A stretch of 64,000 bases of DNA from Hemibagrus wyckioides (lineage: Eukaryota; Chordata; Actinopteri; Siluriformes; Bagridae), in NCBI RefSeq assembly GCF_019097595.1, contig NC_080732.1:6648854-6712853 (forward strand). Reading direction: 5' to 3'. Below the pieces are notes generated by a model, which had not been told where the DNA came from, ran no database searches, and saw only the letters and a list, made by a program, of their open reading frames with translations. Positions 35,331-48,005 of this stretch are shown piece by piece. A program made the translations under genes and the position numbers. Numbering within the stretch: the stretch's first letter is position 1; every line of letters begins with the position of its first letter.

Positions 35331-36774
35331 AAATATGGTCCTCTTTAAAACGATTGAAACAGCAAGGCCAACTGAATTGTTTTTGCTGTACGTTGAAGAC
35401 AAATTGGACCATGTAATTGACAGATGTTTCTTGTTACCCAGGTGTGTCCTTAAAGATTGATTGTTTAAGCAATGAATACGTACCTTTGAACATTTACTCT
35501 TGGTTGTAACCTTCACTTTCGTCTCTGAAGACTGCATTTATTGATAAAAAAAAAAAATAAGGATAAGGGAACATGAAGTTCAGAGAGCAGTCTATGGGAG
35601 AAAAGTAAGCCATTTTGGAGCCAATTAAAGAGAGAAATCAATCATTGCTCAAACGTTGGATGTAGCCAATACAACAATTTGGCATGTCCTGAAAAAGAAA
35701 GAAACTACTGGGGTAGCAATAGATACTGAACAGGTAAGCCAAAGAAAACAACAGTAGTTGATGACAGGAGCATTGTGAGAGCTGTGAAGAAAAGCCCAAA
35801 AATAGCAATCAATGACGTCATTGACAACTTCCACAGGGCAGGGGTGAAGATATTACAATCCACTGTGTCAAGAAGACTTGAGAGCAGAAATATAGATGCC
35901 ATATCCCAAGATGCAAACCACTCAGCATTAAGAATCAGTAGGACAGATTGGAATTTGTAAAGAAATACAAAGATGAGCCACAGAATTTCTGGAACCAAGA
36001 TCCAAAGGATCTTTGGAATGTCCAAAGCATTGAAGAAGAAAGGATATGTTCATGATCTGAAAAATACAAGCTCATCTGTGAAGCATGGTGTAGGTAGTGT
36101 CATGGCTTGGGCTTGCATGGCTGCTTTTGGAACAGACTCACTAATCTTTATTGATGATGGATCTCATGATATTAGCATTAGAATTCAGAAGTCTACAGAA
36201 ACATTCAGTCTGCCAATTTACAGAGAAATACATCCAAATTAATCAGGAGGAACTTCATCATGCAGCAAGACAATGATCCAAAACACACTGCCAGCACAGC
36301 AAAGGACTTTATCAGGGGATAAAGTGGAAGATAAAGTGTTAGATTTTGCTGTGGCCAAGTCAATCACCGGACCTTAACCCAATTCAGGCAGCATTTTGCA
36401 TCCTAAATAGAAGCCTGAATGGAGAAACCCCCAAACAAACTACAACTCAAAGAGGCTGCAGTAAAACCCTGGAAAAACCTCACAAATGAAGAAACCAATA
36501 ATTTAGTGTCATCAGTAGGTCACAGGCTTGATGCAGGTATTGAAAGCAACCAGATATTACTTATCTGTAAGACTTATCTCCTGTTCCTGTACTTTTGCTT
36601 GCCTCAGAAATTGTCTTCTCTGACACAAAAGGTTCTATATTTTATGTTGTGTAACACAACTAGATGTAAATACCAGGAATTTAAAGCTGAAATCCTAAAC
36701 TGTCAATTTATATTCATCTTTTGATCTCAAACTGCCTTTGGTGTATAACTGTTCCAATAGTTTTGGAGGGGACT
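35331..36774 (+). mobile_element. Long-TIR Tc1-like transposon, transposase pseudogene
   Basis: About 1.44 kb with diverged inverted terminal regions of about 180 bases. The right end is 'ctgttccaatagttttggag' and the left end 'taaaacgattgaaacagcaa' is its decayed partner. Inside, separate frames carry pieces of a Tc1 transposase: an HTH-region piece at 35640-35700, the stretch AVKKSPKIAINDVIDNFHRAGVKI from 35781, GSVMAWACMAAFGTDSLIFIDD near 36094-36160, and [12 protein letters not shown] near 36350-36390, where the catalytic Glu after NPI reads Gln. Frameshifts and stops lie between, so it is non-functional. Confidence 0.88.
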
Positions 36775-37444
36775 TAATGCATTAAACATATTCCTTCATC
36801 TAAGCTTCTCAGGGATAAATATTCGCTAACGTACAAATATAACCTTTGGCTCCTGTTCGATCGTTCTTTAACGCTAACTTATTAGCTAATTATTAGCTAC
36901 AGTTGCTTCTTATTGTACTTTTTAAACACTAAATCGAGGTGAGAGATGTAAGGAATAAATTTAGCCATTAGACCAAACATATATATATATATATATATAT
37001 TTCTAGTTCCAAAGAGCTGCACTTCTCAAACTCTCCATTCTGAACAGGACATTTCTACATTTTCCCTTTCTGCACTTGATTAATATCTTGTAAGGGAATA
37101 AAGTTCCATATTAGCCAGTCAATAGAAAGTAGATGCATTGTGATTAAAACTTAGAACAAAGATTTAAAGTGTGCTTCTCGCAGTCTGAGTGTTCTAGCTG
37201 AGGACGCATTTTCTCCCAAAATTGATGTCTTGGCTCTAATATACTATCAGTGCACAGAATAGTGTGGGTGTGCTTTCTTCTTCTTCTTCTTTCTAGGAAA
37301 TAAAAACGCCTGACTGCCTGATCCTACATACACATTTTGAGAATGGAGGATGAACATTTCTCACAGTGGCAGTGGTTTGTGAAGAAAATTTCTTCAAACA
37401 TCTAATTATTTTGTTAGTAAACCGTGATTACTGTGCATCATCAT
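36775..37444. other. Unique sequence with short AT repeat
   Basis: AT tract at 36979-37001. Nothing else recognised. Confidence 0.5.
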
Positions 37445-37775
37445 CATCCATCTATCTATTTTCCATACCACTAATCCTATTCAGGGTCGCAGGGAACCTG
37501 GAGTCTATCCCAGGGGACTCGGTGCACAATGCAGGGGACACCCGGGACAGGGTGCCAAACCATTAATGGGCACAATCAGACACACACTCATTCACACACT
37601 ATGGATAATTTAGAGATGCCAATCAGCCTACAGTGCATGTCTCTGGACTGGAGAGAACGCAATAGTACTGGGGGGAAACCTCCAAAGGTAGAACTTACAG
37701 AAGGTAGAGGCAGGAATTAAACAGCCAACTCTGGAAGTGTGAGACAAATGTACTAACAACTAAGCCACCATGCCT
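37445..37775 (-). mobile_element. SINE, antisense
   Basis: 'ttcagggtcgcagggaacct' at 37480, 'acccgggacagggtgcca', 'tggataatttagagatgcca' and the final 'ctaacaactaagccaccatg' show an antisense copy whose tRNA-like head lies at the right. Its plan matches the antisense copy at 9480-9768 and the sense copy at 58318-58560. Confidence 0.78.
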
Positions 37776-38444
37776 TCATTGAGTTTTAAAACATTTTTTT
37801 AATTTATTGCAGTTGACTCACTTTTAATCAAAAAAGTGCACTGAAAAAATTAATAAATACTTACAACTGTTAAAAAAAACCCTGGTTGGAAAACAAACCA
37901 CCCAAAGTTGAATATTTTCCTATAACAGCCCTCATTAAGTGTTTTTATTAAACTACTTAATGAATTAATTTTACAATTTACTAAAGCCACGTGTATAGTT
38001 ACCAGTTAATCCCATTTGCATACTAAACTAAAACCATCATCATCAATAACAACAGCAACAGAAAAGCCAATCTTGCCACATTACTGAGAAACTACAGAAC
38101 GCAAACGATCCTGAAGACTTTCCTGTGGTGGAAAACCTCCTGACAGTTATACACTTACACTGAAGACTCCTGCCATAGAGATCGCGTCTTCTTTCAGAAC
38201 ACTTTTCCTGCTTACGTCCCCATGAATGAGTTACTATAGAAACATTAACGTATTTGGCCAAGCGTGAAACCTGTAAGTTGCCGTTATATAAGGAATAACA
38301 CATGCAGAGATGGTGTGATACTGTGAAGTGTGTTATTTTGGTATGACAGCATGGTCTGGAGTGTGGTGTGTTATTCCACTTTTACCACAATGATTCTCCA
38401 GTGATTACAATTTTAAATTTTTTTACTGTATAATACTTCACAGT
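37776..38444. other. Unique sequence, no gene seen
   Basis: Nothing recognised. Confidence 0.5.
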
Positions 38445-38660
38445 TCCCTCATGGTTCAGTAGCTAGATCCTGCGATCTTGTTGCCATGGCCCAAGCTCAA
38501 ACCAACTGCTCACTGAGGGGAGGCACTCTCCCAAGCCAGGGTAAAATGGGACGGTTGCATCAGGAAGGGTACCTGGTGTAAAACCTGTGCCAAAAATCAA
38601 ATATGCTGACCAAATGATCCGCAAACAGGGAGCGGCCAAAACAACAACAACTGTACACCT
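38445..38660 (+). mobile_element. SINE with LINE-like 3' tail, sense
   Basis: Blocks 'gttgcatcaggaagggtacc', 'ggtgtaaaacctgtgccaaa' and 'atgatccgcaaacagggagc' followed by an 'aacaacaac' end. The end resembles the last 40 bases of the RTE-like LINE at 31980 with a small internal deletion. An antisense copy of the same family lies at 45462-45655. Confidence 0.75.
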
Positions 38661-39690
38661 CTTCACGCTGTTTAACAGTGTATAGATAGAGTTAAAGTTG
38701 CTAAACCTCAAAGAGTCAAGATCGCGTATGTTATTGCAGCAATAACACTTTCTTCAGCCTTGTCTCATTTTCTCATTCTTAAAGAGATGGAAACAAAAAG
38801 CAAAAAGCTTAGCTTGTCTTTCACATATTTCTCTCCTTTGCATGTAATTAATTAGTCTTTCTCTCACTTTACCAATTTCTCTCCTTTAGTTTTTTTCACT
38901 CTAATCTCCTTTTATACAGTATCTTTTTCTTTTTCTTTTTTATATTACGTCCATTTTTCTCACAGTTTCTCCATCTGTCTCCTCTTTATTGGCGATATCC
39001 TCCAAGCTAAACGTTCTATACCGAAATCCCACCAGTGCAAGAAAGTAAAGTAAAATGGTGACGCTGTTCAAGTCACCACATTATACATAAATCAGCAAAG
39101 CACCTTCACAGTTAAGACTTAACACCGTGGAACATCCATTACATTAGCTAGCCTATGTTATTACTTATGTTTATAACAGTAAACAGTTGTTCTCTCACCT
39201 GTATCTCCTTTTCTCTTTTTTGAAGTGAATGAGACAAAACAAAAAAACAAAGCAAGACAAAACGTCATGCTTGTCACGTTATTTAGAAACCAAACAAACT
39301 GTTCTGAAGACTTTCCTGTGCTAGGAATCTGTGAAAACGTTAACGCCTGGCACGCTTTCCTTAAATGTAACATAAACATCTCCCAGAAACATTCACAACA
39401 GTCATGATTACACAATTTTATTTTAATAAACAACACCTCAAGTAACTGTCCATGAGCCGTTACTATAAAAACACTATGGTTATATATAAACCTGTGATTC
39501 ATGTTACAGCACATTCAGCCAATCAGAATGGAGCATCCGACGGCGCCGAAGTATAAACGCTCCAGTCTTAAATCTGACAGAAATATCAAGTGGCACGTCT
39601 GAATCAATGTTTTATAATGATGAGTGTTTGATGATAATTGTTTGCGCTGTTGGGGATGTGGTGTATTTCACCAAACTATTCCTTTAGTGA
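38661..39690. other. Unique sequence, no gene seen
   Basis: The open frames at 39161-39514 (-) and 39225-39407 (+) overlap in opposite strands and have no recognisable domain. Confidence 0.45.
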
Positions 39691-39738
39691 TACACAAGCA
39701 GAGAGAATGAGAGAGAGAGGGAGAAAGAGAGAGAGGGG

Positions 39739-39770
<32 letters not shown>

Positions 39771-39819
39771 CAGAGAGGGAGGGAGAAAGACAGAGAGAGA
39801 AAGAGAAAGAGACAGACAG

Positions 39820-39860
<41 letters not shown>

Positions 39861-39867
39861 CAGACAG

Positions 39868-39924
<57 letters not shown>

Positions 39925-39960
39925 AAGACAGAGAGAGAGAGAGGGAGAGAGATTGAGAGG
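39691..39960. repeat. GA-rich purine tract
   Basis: About 270 bases almost entirely purine on the + strand (GA, GAAA, GGGA and occasional CAGA units). The long open frames on both strands (Arg-Glu or Leu-Ser repeats) are repeat artefacts. Confidence 0.97.
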
Positions 39961-40082
39961 AAATCCTTCCTCTCCTCTCTTGGTCACTAATTGTAGTCGA
40001 CTCGTCCCCTGTCAGAAGTGTTAACAGAGCGTCTCAAAAGTGAGCCGTCAACACAGTCAACACACTAAATATAAATACAACC

Positions 40083-40782
<700 letters not shown>

Positions 40783-40899
40783 ACAAATCTATAAATATTG
40801 AAATGTACTTCATGAATACTAATTTGTCTCTCGAAATATATTTTTCTTTACTTTTATTTACACTTTCTCTGTCCCTCCTCTCTGTTCTTTTAACACACA

Positions 40900-40905
40900 C
40901 TCTCT

Positions 40906-40978
<73 letters not shown>

Positions 40979-41333
40979 GAGAGATCACTTTGTTGTGTTG
41001 TAGATGGCAGTGTAGATGAAAAATTTTGCAGATGGGATTTTCATTGCTCATTATGTCATGTCAGAGGTGGGTGAGGGGGTGTGTAATAGTGCTCTTTCAA
41101 CACGTGTGTGTGTGTGTGTGTGAAGGGGTGGGGGTGGGGTTGTAAGATTGGTATCCACTTCTACACTGTCTGTCATATGTTCTCAGGGGGGTCCAAGAGC
41201 AGCCACCAGAAAAAAAACACACACACTCACACACACACACACATGTGGAGGGGAGAGACAATGTATATACAGAGCTTCTTGTCTGTGAGAACTTGACATT
41301 GACAGCAAGATTGTTAAATTGGGTCCCTGTCTT

Positions 41334-41379
<46 letters not shown>

Positions 41380-41390
41380 GCACTCATTTT

Positions 41391-41430
<40 letters not shown>

Positions 41431-41435
41431 GCTAT
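40900..41435. repeat. CT, CA, GA, GT and TTTC microsatellite cluster
   Basis: A CT-CA-GA sandwich at 40900-40976, GT at 41103-41123, CA at 41217-41243, CT at 41332-41380 and TTTC at 41389-41432. The CT and GA arms of the first are inverted relative to each other around CA. Confidence 0.96.
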
Positions 41436-41477
41436 TTATTAATTTTTCTATTCTAATGCTCTTTATTTCATGCTCAG

Positions 41478-41810
41478 TATCCTTCCTTCCTTCCCCTTTC
41501 CCTAAATTCCTTCCTTCCTTCCTTCCTTCCTTCCTTCCTTCCTTCCTTCCTTCCTTCCTTCCTTCCTTCCTTCCTTCCCCTTTCCCTAAATAAATTCCTT
41601 CCTTCCTTCCTTCCCCTTTCCCTAAATAAATTCCTTCCTTCCTTCCTTCCTTCCTTCCTTCCTTCCTTCCTTCCTTCCTTCCTTCCTTCCTTCCTTCCCT
41701 AAATAAATTCCTTCCTTCCTTCCTTCCTTCCTTCCTTCCTTCCCCTTTCCCTAAATAAATTCCTTCCTTCCTTCCTTCCCCTTTCCCTAAATAAATTTCT
41801 TCCTCTTTTA

Positions 41811-41841
<31 letters not shown>

Positions 41842-41845
41842 ATTC
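41478..41845. repeat. CCTT array with a recurring 'ccctaaataaatt' spacer, then CT
   Basis: CCTT runs of different lengths are separated by a recurring spacer 'cccctttccctaaataaatt' (41578, 41611, 41741 and 41777, with shorter forms at 41493 and 41697). A CT tract follows at 41814-41842. The minus-strand frame is a Glu-Gly-Arg-Lys repeat artefact. Confidence 0.96.
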
Positions 41846-42286
41846 AGAGATTCCCCCCAACACAAGGTCTCATGTTTAATGAGTCCAGACATCTTGTGCA
41901 TATTAAACTAATTTGTGGGGAGCTTAATTAGCACGGTAGTGGGGGTTAGAGGTGCCGAGTCGACGCTGTCAGCACTCTGAAACTGCAGCCCTGTCACTTT
42001 ACACTGTAAATATTGATCCACTGCCTCCATTTTGCTCTTCTTCTGTAAGGTGTTTGCTTTATTTGATCTCGTACACGACAAAGCTGTCTGTTTTCTTTCT
42101 GTTCTAAGAATTCAATCTCTATCTCCAGTTCTCCAAGAATTTCCACCCACTGTTTCTGACTTACTGTGTCTAATCCTTCTTTAATATAATCACTTTTATT
42201 TAAGGTACATATGGCTGCACACCTACATCTACACCTTATTAGTTCATGTGTCTTTATTTGTTCACCTGTGATTCTATACACATAAT

Positions 42287-42287
<1 letters not shown>
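41846..42287. other. Unique island inside the simple-sequence domain
   Basis: About 440 bases with ordinary complexity. 41846-42000 includes two homeodomain-like 'TTAATTAG' or 'AACTAATT' motifs and is the most regular-looking part. No coding region is credible (the 95-codon minus-strand frame at 41994-42281 has no motif I know). Confidence 0.45.
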
Positions 42288-42338
<51 letters not shown>

Positions 42339-42342
42339 TTAT
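42288..42342. repeat. (TTTC)n microsatellite
   Basis: About 13 units. Confidence 0.97.
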
Positions 42343-42429
42343 TTTTTGTTTATTTTTTTCATTTATTTATTTATTTTTACATAGGATTATTTTTAAATCA
42401 TGATATTTGTCTTTATACTTGATTTTTCC

Positions 42430-42539
42430 AACATGGTTAATTTATTTTCAGATGTGACTAAAAAGATCATTATTTTATATCCACATATACATTTAAATTT
42501 GATATTAAAAAATATTCATTTATTTTTACATGCATTTTA

Positions 42540-42591
<52 letters not shown>

Positions 42592-42803
42592 TACAAAAGT
42601 GATTTCCACACAATCAATTTAAATTACTTTCCCATTTTCCCCCCATTTTTTTTTTTTTTTACAAATGGTACAATTATTTTCACATGTGACTTATTATTAT
42701 TTTAATATAATTTTTTTTCCAGATATGATTTTTTTTATTCAATTATTTTCAAATGACATTTCTACAGAATTTTCCACAATTTGTTTTACTTCTAATTTTC
42801 TTT

Positions 42804-42846
<43 letters not shown>

Positions 42847-42987
42847 TTGGTACATTTATTTTCACGTGACTTATTATTATTTTAATATAATTTTTTTTCC
42901 AGATATGATTTTTTTTATTCATTTATTTTCAAACGACATTTCTACAGAATTTTCCACAATTTGTTTTACTTCTAATTTTCTTTCTTT

Positions 42988-43048
<61 letters not shown>

Positions 43049-43235
43049 TTTTATTTTTATTTTTTTACAAATGGTACATTTATTTTCACGTGTCTTATTA
43101 TTATTTTAATATTATTTTTTTCTAGATATGATTTTTTTTTTACTAATTATTCATTTATTTTCAAATGACATTTCTACAGAATTTTCCACATTTTTTTTAC
43201 TTCTAATTTTCTTTTATTTATTTATGTATTTAAAT
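42430..43235. repeat. Tandem 190-220-bp units containing TTTA and ATT microsatellites
   Basis: Three clear copies start near 42657, 42849 and 43068. Each carries 'ggtacatttattttcacgtg' or a close variant, 'ccagatatgatttttttta' or a close variant, 'catttctacagaattttcca' and then a TTTA run of variable length. A weaker copy near 42434 ('atggttaatttattttcaga') precedes an ATT run (42541-42591). Confidence 0.9.
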
Positions 43236-44192
43236 CTGATTTTTATAAGAAACAAAGAGAATGACACATTTGTAAGTATAATTATGCTGTAATGTTCTAT
43301 GATTTGTCTGGAATTTTTTTTTTTTTTAAAAATCACAAGAAGAATTAGATTCCAGTAATTCCTCAAGCGTATTTCCCAGCCCTGGAAGTGTGAGGCAATA
43401 GAACATTTAGAAATAGAAACAGGTTCCATGCTATCTCTCTGTGTGGCTGCAATCTTCATCTCTAACCACCTACACGAAAGTAAAAAATGTTCCTCGTCTG
43501 CAACTTTGTTATTAGATCATGTGGGATTCCAGTCCTGGTGCATAGCCACACTTCCTGAAGATAAACCTGTTAGCTACTGCACTGAAGCTACAAGGCTAAT
43601 GTTGCTAACACGAAAGGGAAGCTCATAGCTACTAAGTTCTTATCTGCACATCACACACTTACCTTTTTTTAGTTACACTGCAGAAAATCTGGAGCTATGA
43701 TCATCACCTCAATTACCTCTTTTACACAATCCAACTTTACCCAACACCTTTTATCATAGTGATAACAAACAGCACCATTTAAAGAGTGTGATATTTAGAT
43801 ATGTAGTGCGCTATAAGTATTAACAATATTAGTTTTGTAGCTTTCGTCTATTTATACACTGTTACCTTTACTGTAAATTTACAGGTAATTGATAACATTA
43901 TTTTTAAATAGACTTTGGAGTGTGACAGTGACGATGGGTAAATAATTCTTTGTCTGGTTATTAATATGGTAGCCATATTTTTGTTTCCTTAAATGGTTTG
44001 ACCATAGAGAGGTAAAATTTCCACACTTTTCCTTAGTTCAGTGCAAAAACTTTGTTCTCATCTGTTCACCCAGTGACACTGAAATGTTTATGCTTAACAG
44101 CAAAAGTTAGCTTTGTACCTTTTATCCTTTATATCCTTCAGGCATTTGTCTCAGGCAAATTTTTTTCAGTTTCTGGGTCATTTATAATGTAT
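43236..44192. other. Unique sequence, no gene seen
   Basis: Short open frames at 43214-43459 (-) and 43428-43628 (+) have no recognisable domain. Confidence 0.45.
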
Positions 44193-45427
44193 ATACAGCA
44201 GGTAAAATAAGTATTGAACACATCACTATTGTCACTGACATGAAATTTTCACCAGACGTTGGTAACAACCCATGCAATTCACACATGCATAGAAATCAAA
44301 CCATAGATGCCCATAAATTAAGTTATGTGTAATAATGTTAAATGACACGGGAAAAGTATTGAACACGCTTACTGAATTAATACTTTGTACGAAAGCCTTT
44401 GTTGGTAGCTTCAAGTCACCTCCTGTATGAAGAAACTAGTTGCATGCATTGCTCAGGTGTGATTTTGGCCCATTCTTCCACACAAACAGTCTTCACATCT
44501 TGAAGGTTTCGTGGGCCTCTTCTATGAACTCTGATCTTTAGTTGTTCAATAGATTTTCAATTGGATTCAAGTCAGGTGATTGGCTGGGTCATTCTAGCGG
44601 CTTTACTTTCCTTCTCTGAAACAAATTGAGAGTTTCTTTGGCTGTGTGTTTGGGATCATTGTCTTGCTGAAATGTCCACCATCGTTTCATCTTCATCTTC
44701 CTGGTAGACGGCAGCAGACTTTTATCAAGAATGTCTCAGTACATTTTTCCATTCATCCTTCCTTCAATTATCTGAAGTTTGCCAGTAGTGTATGCTGAAA
44801 AACAGCCCCACACCACCTTCAAACATCACTGCTAGTATGGTGTTTTTGGGGTGATGTGCAGTGCCATTTGTCCTCCAAACATGGTGTGTATTATGGCATC
44901 CAATGAACTGGGTTTTTGGTCTCATCTGACCAGACTATATTCTTCCAGTATTTCACAGGCTTGTCCAAAAGTTGTGCAGCAAACATTAAACTAGCTTTAA
45001 GCTTTTTCTTCAGCAGTGGAGTCTTGTGTGGTGAGTGTTGCATACAGGCCATGGTGGTTGAATGTATTACTTATTGTTTTATTTGAAACAATTGTACCTG
45101 CTAATTCCAGGTGTTTCTGAAGCTCTTCACCAAGTGGTCCTCAGCTCTTGGACAACTCTTCTGATAATTCTTTTCACTCCTCTGTCAGAAATCTTGCGAG
45201 GAATGATGATGATGGTGAAATGATGTTCAGATTATGGCCGAAACAGTGCCCACTGGAACATTCAGAAGTTTTAAAATCCTTCTGTAACCAATGCCATCAG
45301 TATGTTTTGCAACAATAATGTTGTGAAGGTCTTGAGAGAGCTCTTTGCTTTTACCCATCATGAGATGTTTTGCATTATTTCACATTATTACACATAACTT
45401 AATTTATGTACATCTGTAGTTTGATTT

Positions 45428-45431
<4 letters not shown>
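44193..45431 (-). mobile_element. Long-TIR Tc1-like transposon, transposase pseudogene, antisense
   Basis: The left end 'tacagcaggtaaaataagta' begins an inverted terminal region. The inner part of it (44291-44345, 'aaattaagttatgtgtaata') reappears inverted at 45373-45430. The outermost 100 or so bases of the right end are missing and an AT tract begins there. The interior, read on the minus strand, is a decayed Tc1 transposase with many frameshifts; the DNA blocks 'tttgggatcattgtcttgct' and 'gaaaaacagccccacaccac' are typical antisense transposase regions. It is non-functional. Confidence 0.85.

Positions 45432-45461
<30 letters not shown>
45432..45461. repeat. (AT)n microsatellite
   Basis: About 15 units at the truncated end of the Tc1 pseudogene. 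Confidence 0.97.
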
Positions 45462-45464
<3 letters not shown>

Positions 45465-45655
45465 TGTAATCCTGGCGTTAGTCCCGCACAATGGCAGGGT
45501 CCGCTGTTTGTAGCAGATCACACGACTTGGCACAGGTTTTACACTGGATGCCCTTCCTGTCACAACCCTCCCATTTTTCTATCCAGGTTTGGGACCAGCA
45601 CTGAGAGTTAACTCTTCAGTAGCTGGGGTGGCACCCTGGCCGGAAACAGAACAAA
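45462..45655 (-). mobile_element. SINE with LINE-like tail, antisense
   Basis: The blocks 'ggcacaggttttacactgga' and 'tgcccttcctgtcacaaccc' are reverse complements of blocks in the copy at 38445-38660 (with mismatches), so this is the same family in the other orientation. Confidence 0.8.
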
Positions 45656-47025
45656 AAATTAGGAAAGTGATCTTTTTAATCATTTAATGACTAATTTGGT
45701 AATTCAGTCTATAAGTACAGTATGAAAATCAGCAATCAGTTATTTACTATAAATTTACAGTAAAAAGTTATACAGTTAAAGTTTTAGCGTACGCTTAGAC
45801 TGTAAATATATAAATTAAAAACATGTAAGTATATACATTGAATAAATTAATTTGCTTAATAATGCAGTTCTGTGTCTACACTGAGTCTGTAGCAGGTCTA
45901 TAGTAATAGTAAAACCTCCTTCTCACACACACACACACACACACACACAGGAACAATTCTTTCTTGTTAGCACTCATTGGTCTAATAAAACCTAAAAAAA
46001 ATATGTAAATGCATACTTTCACATGATGCCTCAGCACACATGAAAATGTTTTACCTATATAATCAGCCATTGCCGTATCATTAGTAAAGGTTAATCAGTG
46101 CCTTGTGATTTGATCACAGAGATCAGTCCTTTATAGCGCCGTTGCATGTAAAGTGTGACCTTCTCTGGCTCATTGATGGATTTCAAGTGATTTCCAAGTT
46201 ATGTAAATTGTTCCAGCGAAATACTCGGTCCAGTGTTTTACACTCTGAAGGTGAGAGACAGTTGTGTAACAAACGTCTGGAGAAAAAAAAAGAACAAAAA
46301 ATAAGCATCAGGAATAAGCAAATGAATGATAATGAATGTAGGCATTGTTACAGTAGTGGGTGGTGTGCGATGGTGACAAAGTGATGCTGGCATGGAAAAT
46401 GAAATTTGCATAGATCTGCCCGATAAATGGGTCTAATTTCTGTCGCTTGGCTGTCTCTATCACTCACCTGTGCTGTAAGAATCCTATGTCCCAATGTTCG
46501 GCTTTTTAAATATTACATATTAATATTTACCCCGCTGTGTCTGATGCTTCTAAGCTCTTGCTGGGAATCTTATTGAGGCACGTTGACACATGAACAGCCA
46601 CTGCCGTTTTAATATCAGCCTTTTTTGTCTTCATTAGGATTTAATGCTGCCATCTGCTCCGAACTCGGAGAAGTCATAAACAGAGAAAAAAGTTCCCCTC
46701 ATTTCAGAGTGAATTTCCTTCACTTACCCAAGCCACTTACTTTAATACTCCTCCAGCCTGCATTCTTTCATTATTTAACATAATGATCGGTCCTGCAGGG
46801 TTCACATTCAGATAACATGAATTGTTCCCAGAATGTGTTTTAAACTTGGGATATTTCATAATTTAGTCATTTTGATTTCAGCTGAATGGCACATTAGAGT
46901 TTAACAACAGCGTGTGTTCTTTTAAAGGAGAACACACGTGTGGCTTCTTAACTTCTTAGCTGCATGATGCAGCAACATTCATCTAAAATAGCCAGTGATT
47001 TGGGGAATAAATGATATATGACATC

Positions 47026-47032
<7 letters not shown>
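45656..47032. other. Unique sequence with a candidate non-coding element
   Basis: A CA tract at 45926-45949. 46420-46760 has ordinary complexity, balanced composition and no repeat signature, and could be a conserved non-coding element; this is unsupported by any comparison. Confidence 0.4.
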
Positions 47033-47101
<69 letters not shown>

Positions 47102-47108
47102 TAAATAT

Positions 47109-47163
<55 letters not shown>
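47033..47163. repeat. (TA)n tract, interrupted once
   Basis: Two long TA runs with a short 'ctaaatatattc' break at about 47101. Strongly self-complementary. Confidence 0.97.
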
Positions 47164-47169
<6 letters not shown>

Positions 47170-47171
<2 letters not shown>

Positions 47172-47618
47172 ACAGCTCTGGAAAAAATAAGAGACCACTG
47201 CAAAATAATCAGTTTATTATGTTTGTTTTTTTTATTGGTGAGATGAACAGTCTCTTATTCATTTTTTGTGAACTGCTGACAATATTTCTCCTAAATTCAG
47301 AATATAACTTTTGTTATTTAGAGTGTATATTTAAAGGAAATGACAAAACATAAAAATAACCCAAGATCAAATTGTGTTAATGCTTTGGCTAAATAATATT
47401 AAGAAATCAGTATTTTGTGGAATAACCCCGATTTGCATGCGTTTTGGCTCCATGCTCTCCACCAGTCTTTCACATTGCTGTTGGGGAACTTTATACCACT
47501 CTTTTTTGCAAAAAAGCAAACAGTCACTGTGACCATCCATCTTCCTCCTGATGACATTCCAGAGGTTTTCAGTAGGGTTCAAATCTGGAGATTGGGCAGT
47601 GCTCATTTTTTTCCAGAG

Positions 47619-47623
<5 letters not shown>
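47170..47623 (-). mobile_element. Tc1-derived MITE (454 bp) with internal transposase scrap
   Basis: The ends 'tacagctctggaaaaaa' (47170) and 'ttttttccagagctgta' (47607-47623) are perfect inverted repeats of 17 bases, and AT repeats adjoin both sides. Between them, on the minus strand, a frame reads [20 protein letters not shown] and QQCERLVESMEPKRMQ, the C-terminal end of a Tc1 transposase. The rest of the gene is deleted. It would need a transposase from elsewhere to move. Confidence 0.92.

Positions 47624-47678
<55 letters not shown>
47624..47678. repeat. (TA)n tract
   Basis: About 27 TA units following the MITE. Confidence 0.97.
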
Positions 47679-47681
<3 letters not shown>

Positions 47682-47699
47682 ACCGATAGTATCATTTTA

Positions 47700-48005
47700 A
47701 CGACACAGTGACAGTATAAACCCTTGTAAACCAACACCATGAGTCGCCACAGAGCAGAAAATGCAGCTGCTTGCTAGAAAATCACGTTGTGCTGATATAC
47801 AGTGTAAGACAGGTCTTAAGCCGATTGAGTATCTGTGGAATGTTCTAGACAAACAAATCAGATCCATGGAGGCCCCAACTGGCAACTTACAGGAATTAAA
47901 GGATCTGTTGCTAATGTCTTGGTGCCAGATACCACAGCACACCTTCAGAGGTCTCACACACACACACCATAAACTCATTTGTATACTGAAAAGCAAACAT
48001 TAAAG
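47700..48005 (+). mobile_element. Tc1-like transposase C-terminal fragment
   Basis: The + frame reads KPIEYLWNVLDKQIRSMEAPTGNLQELKDLLLMSWCQIPQHTFRGL (in pieces of the 47761-48003 frame), the C-terminal region of a Tc1 transposase after the last catalytic box. It is the same subfamily as the fragment at 3480-3728. No TIR is recognised. Confidence 0.88.

Noticed and set aside
39638..40024. Arg/Glu-rich 128-codon frame and the antisense Leu/Ser frame
   Set aside because: Both are translations of the GA repeat.
41377..41901. 174-codon Lys/Glu/Gly-rich minus-strand frame
   Set aside because: It is a translation of CCTT, CT and spacer repeats.
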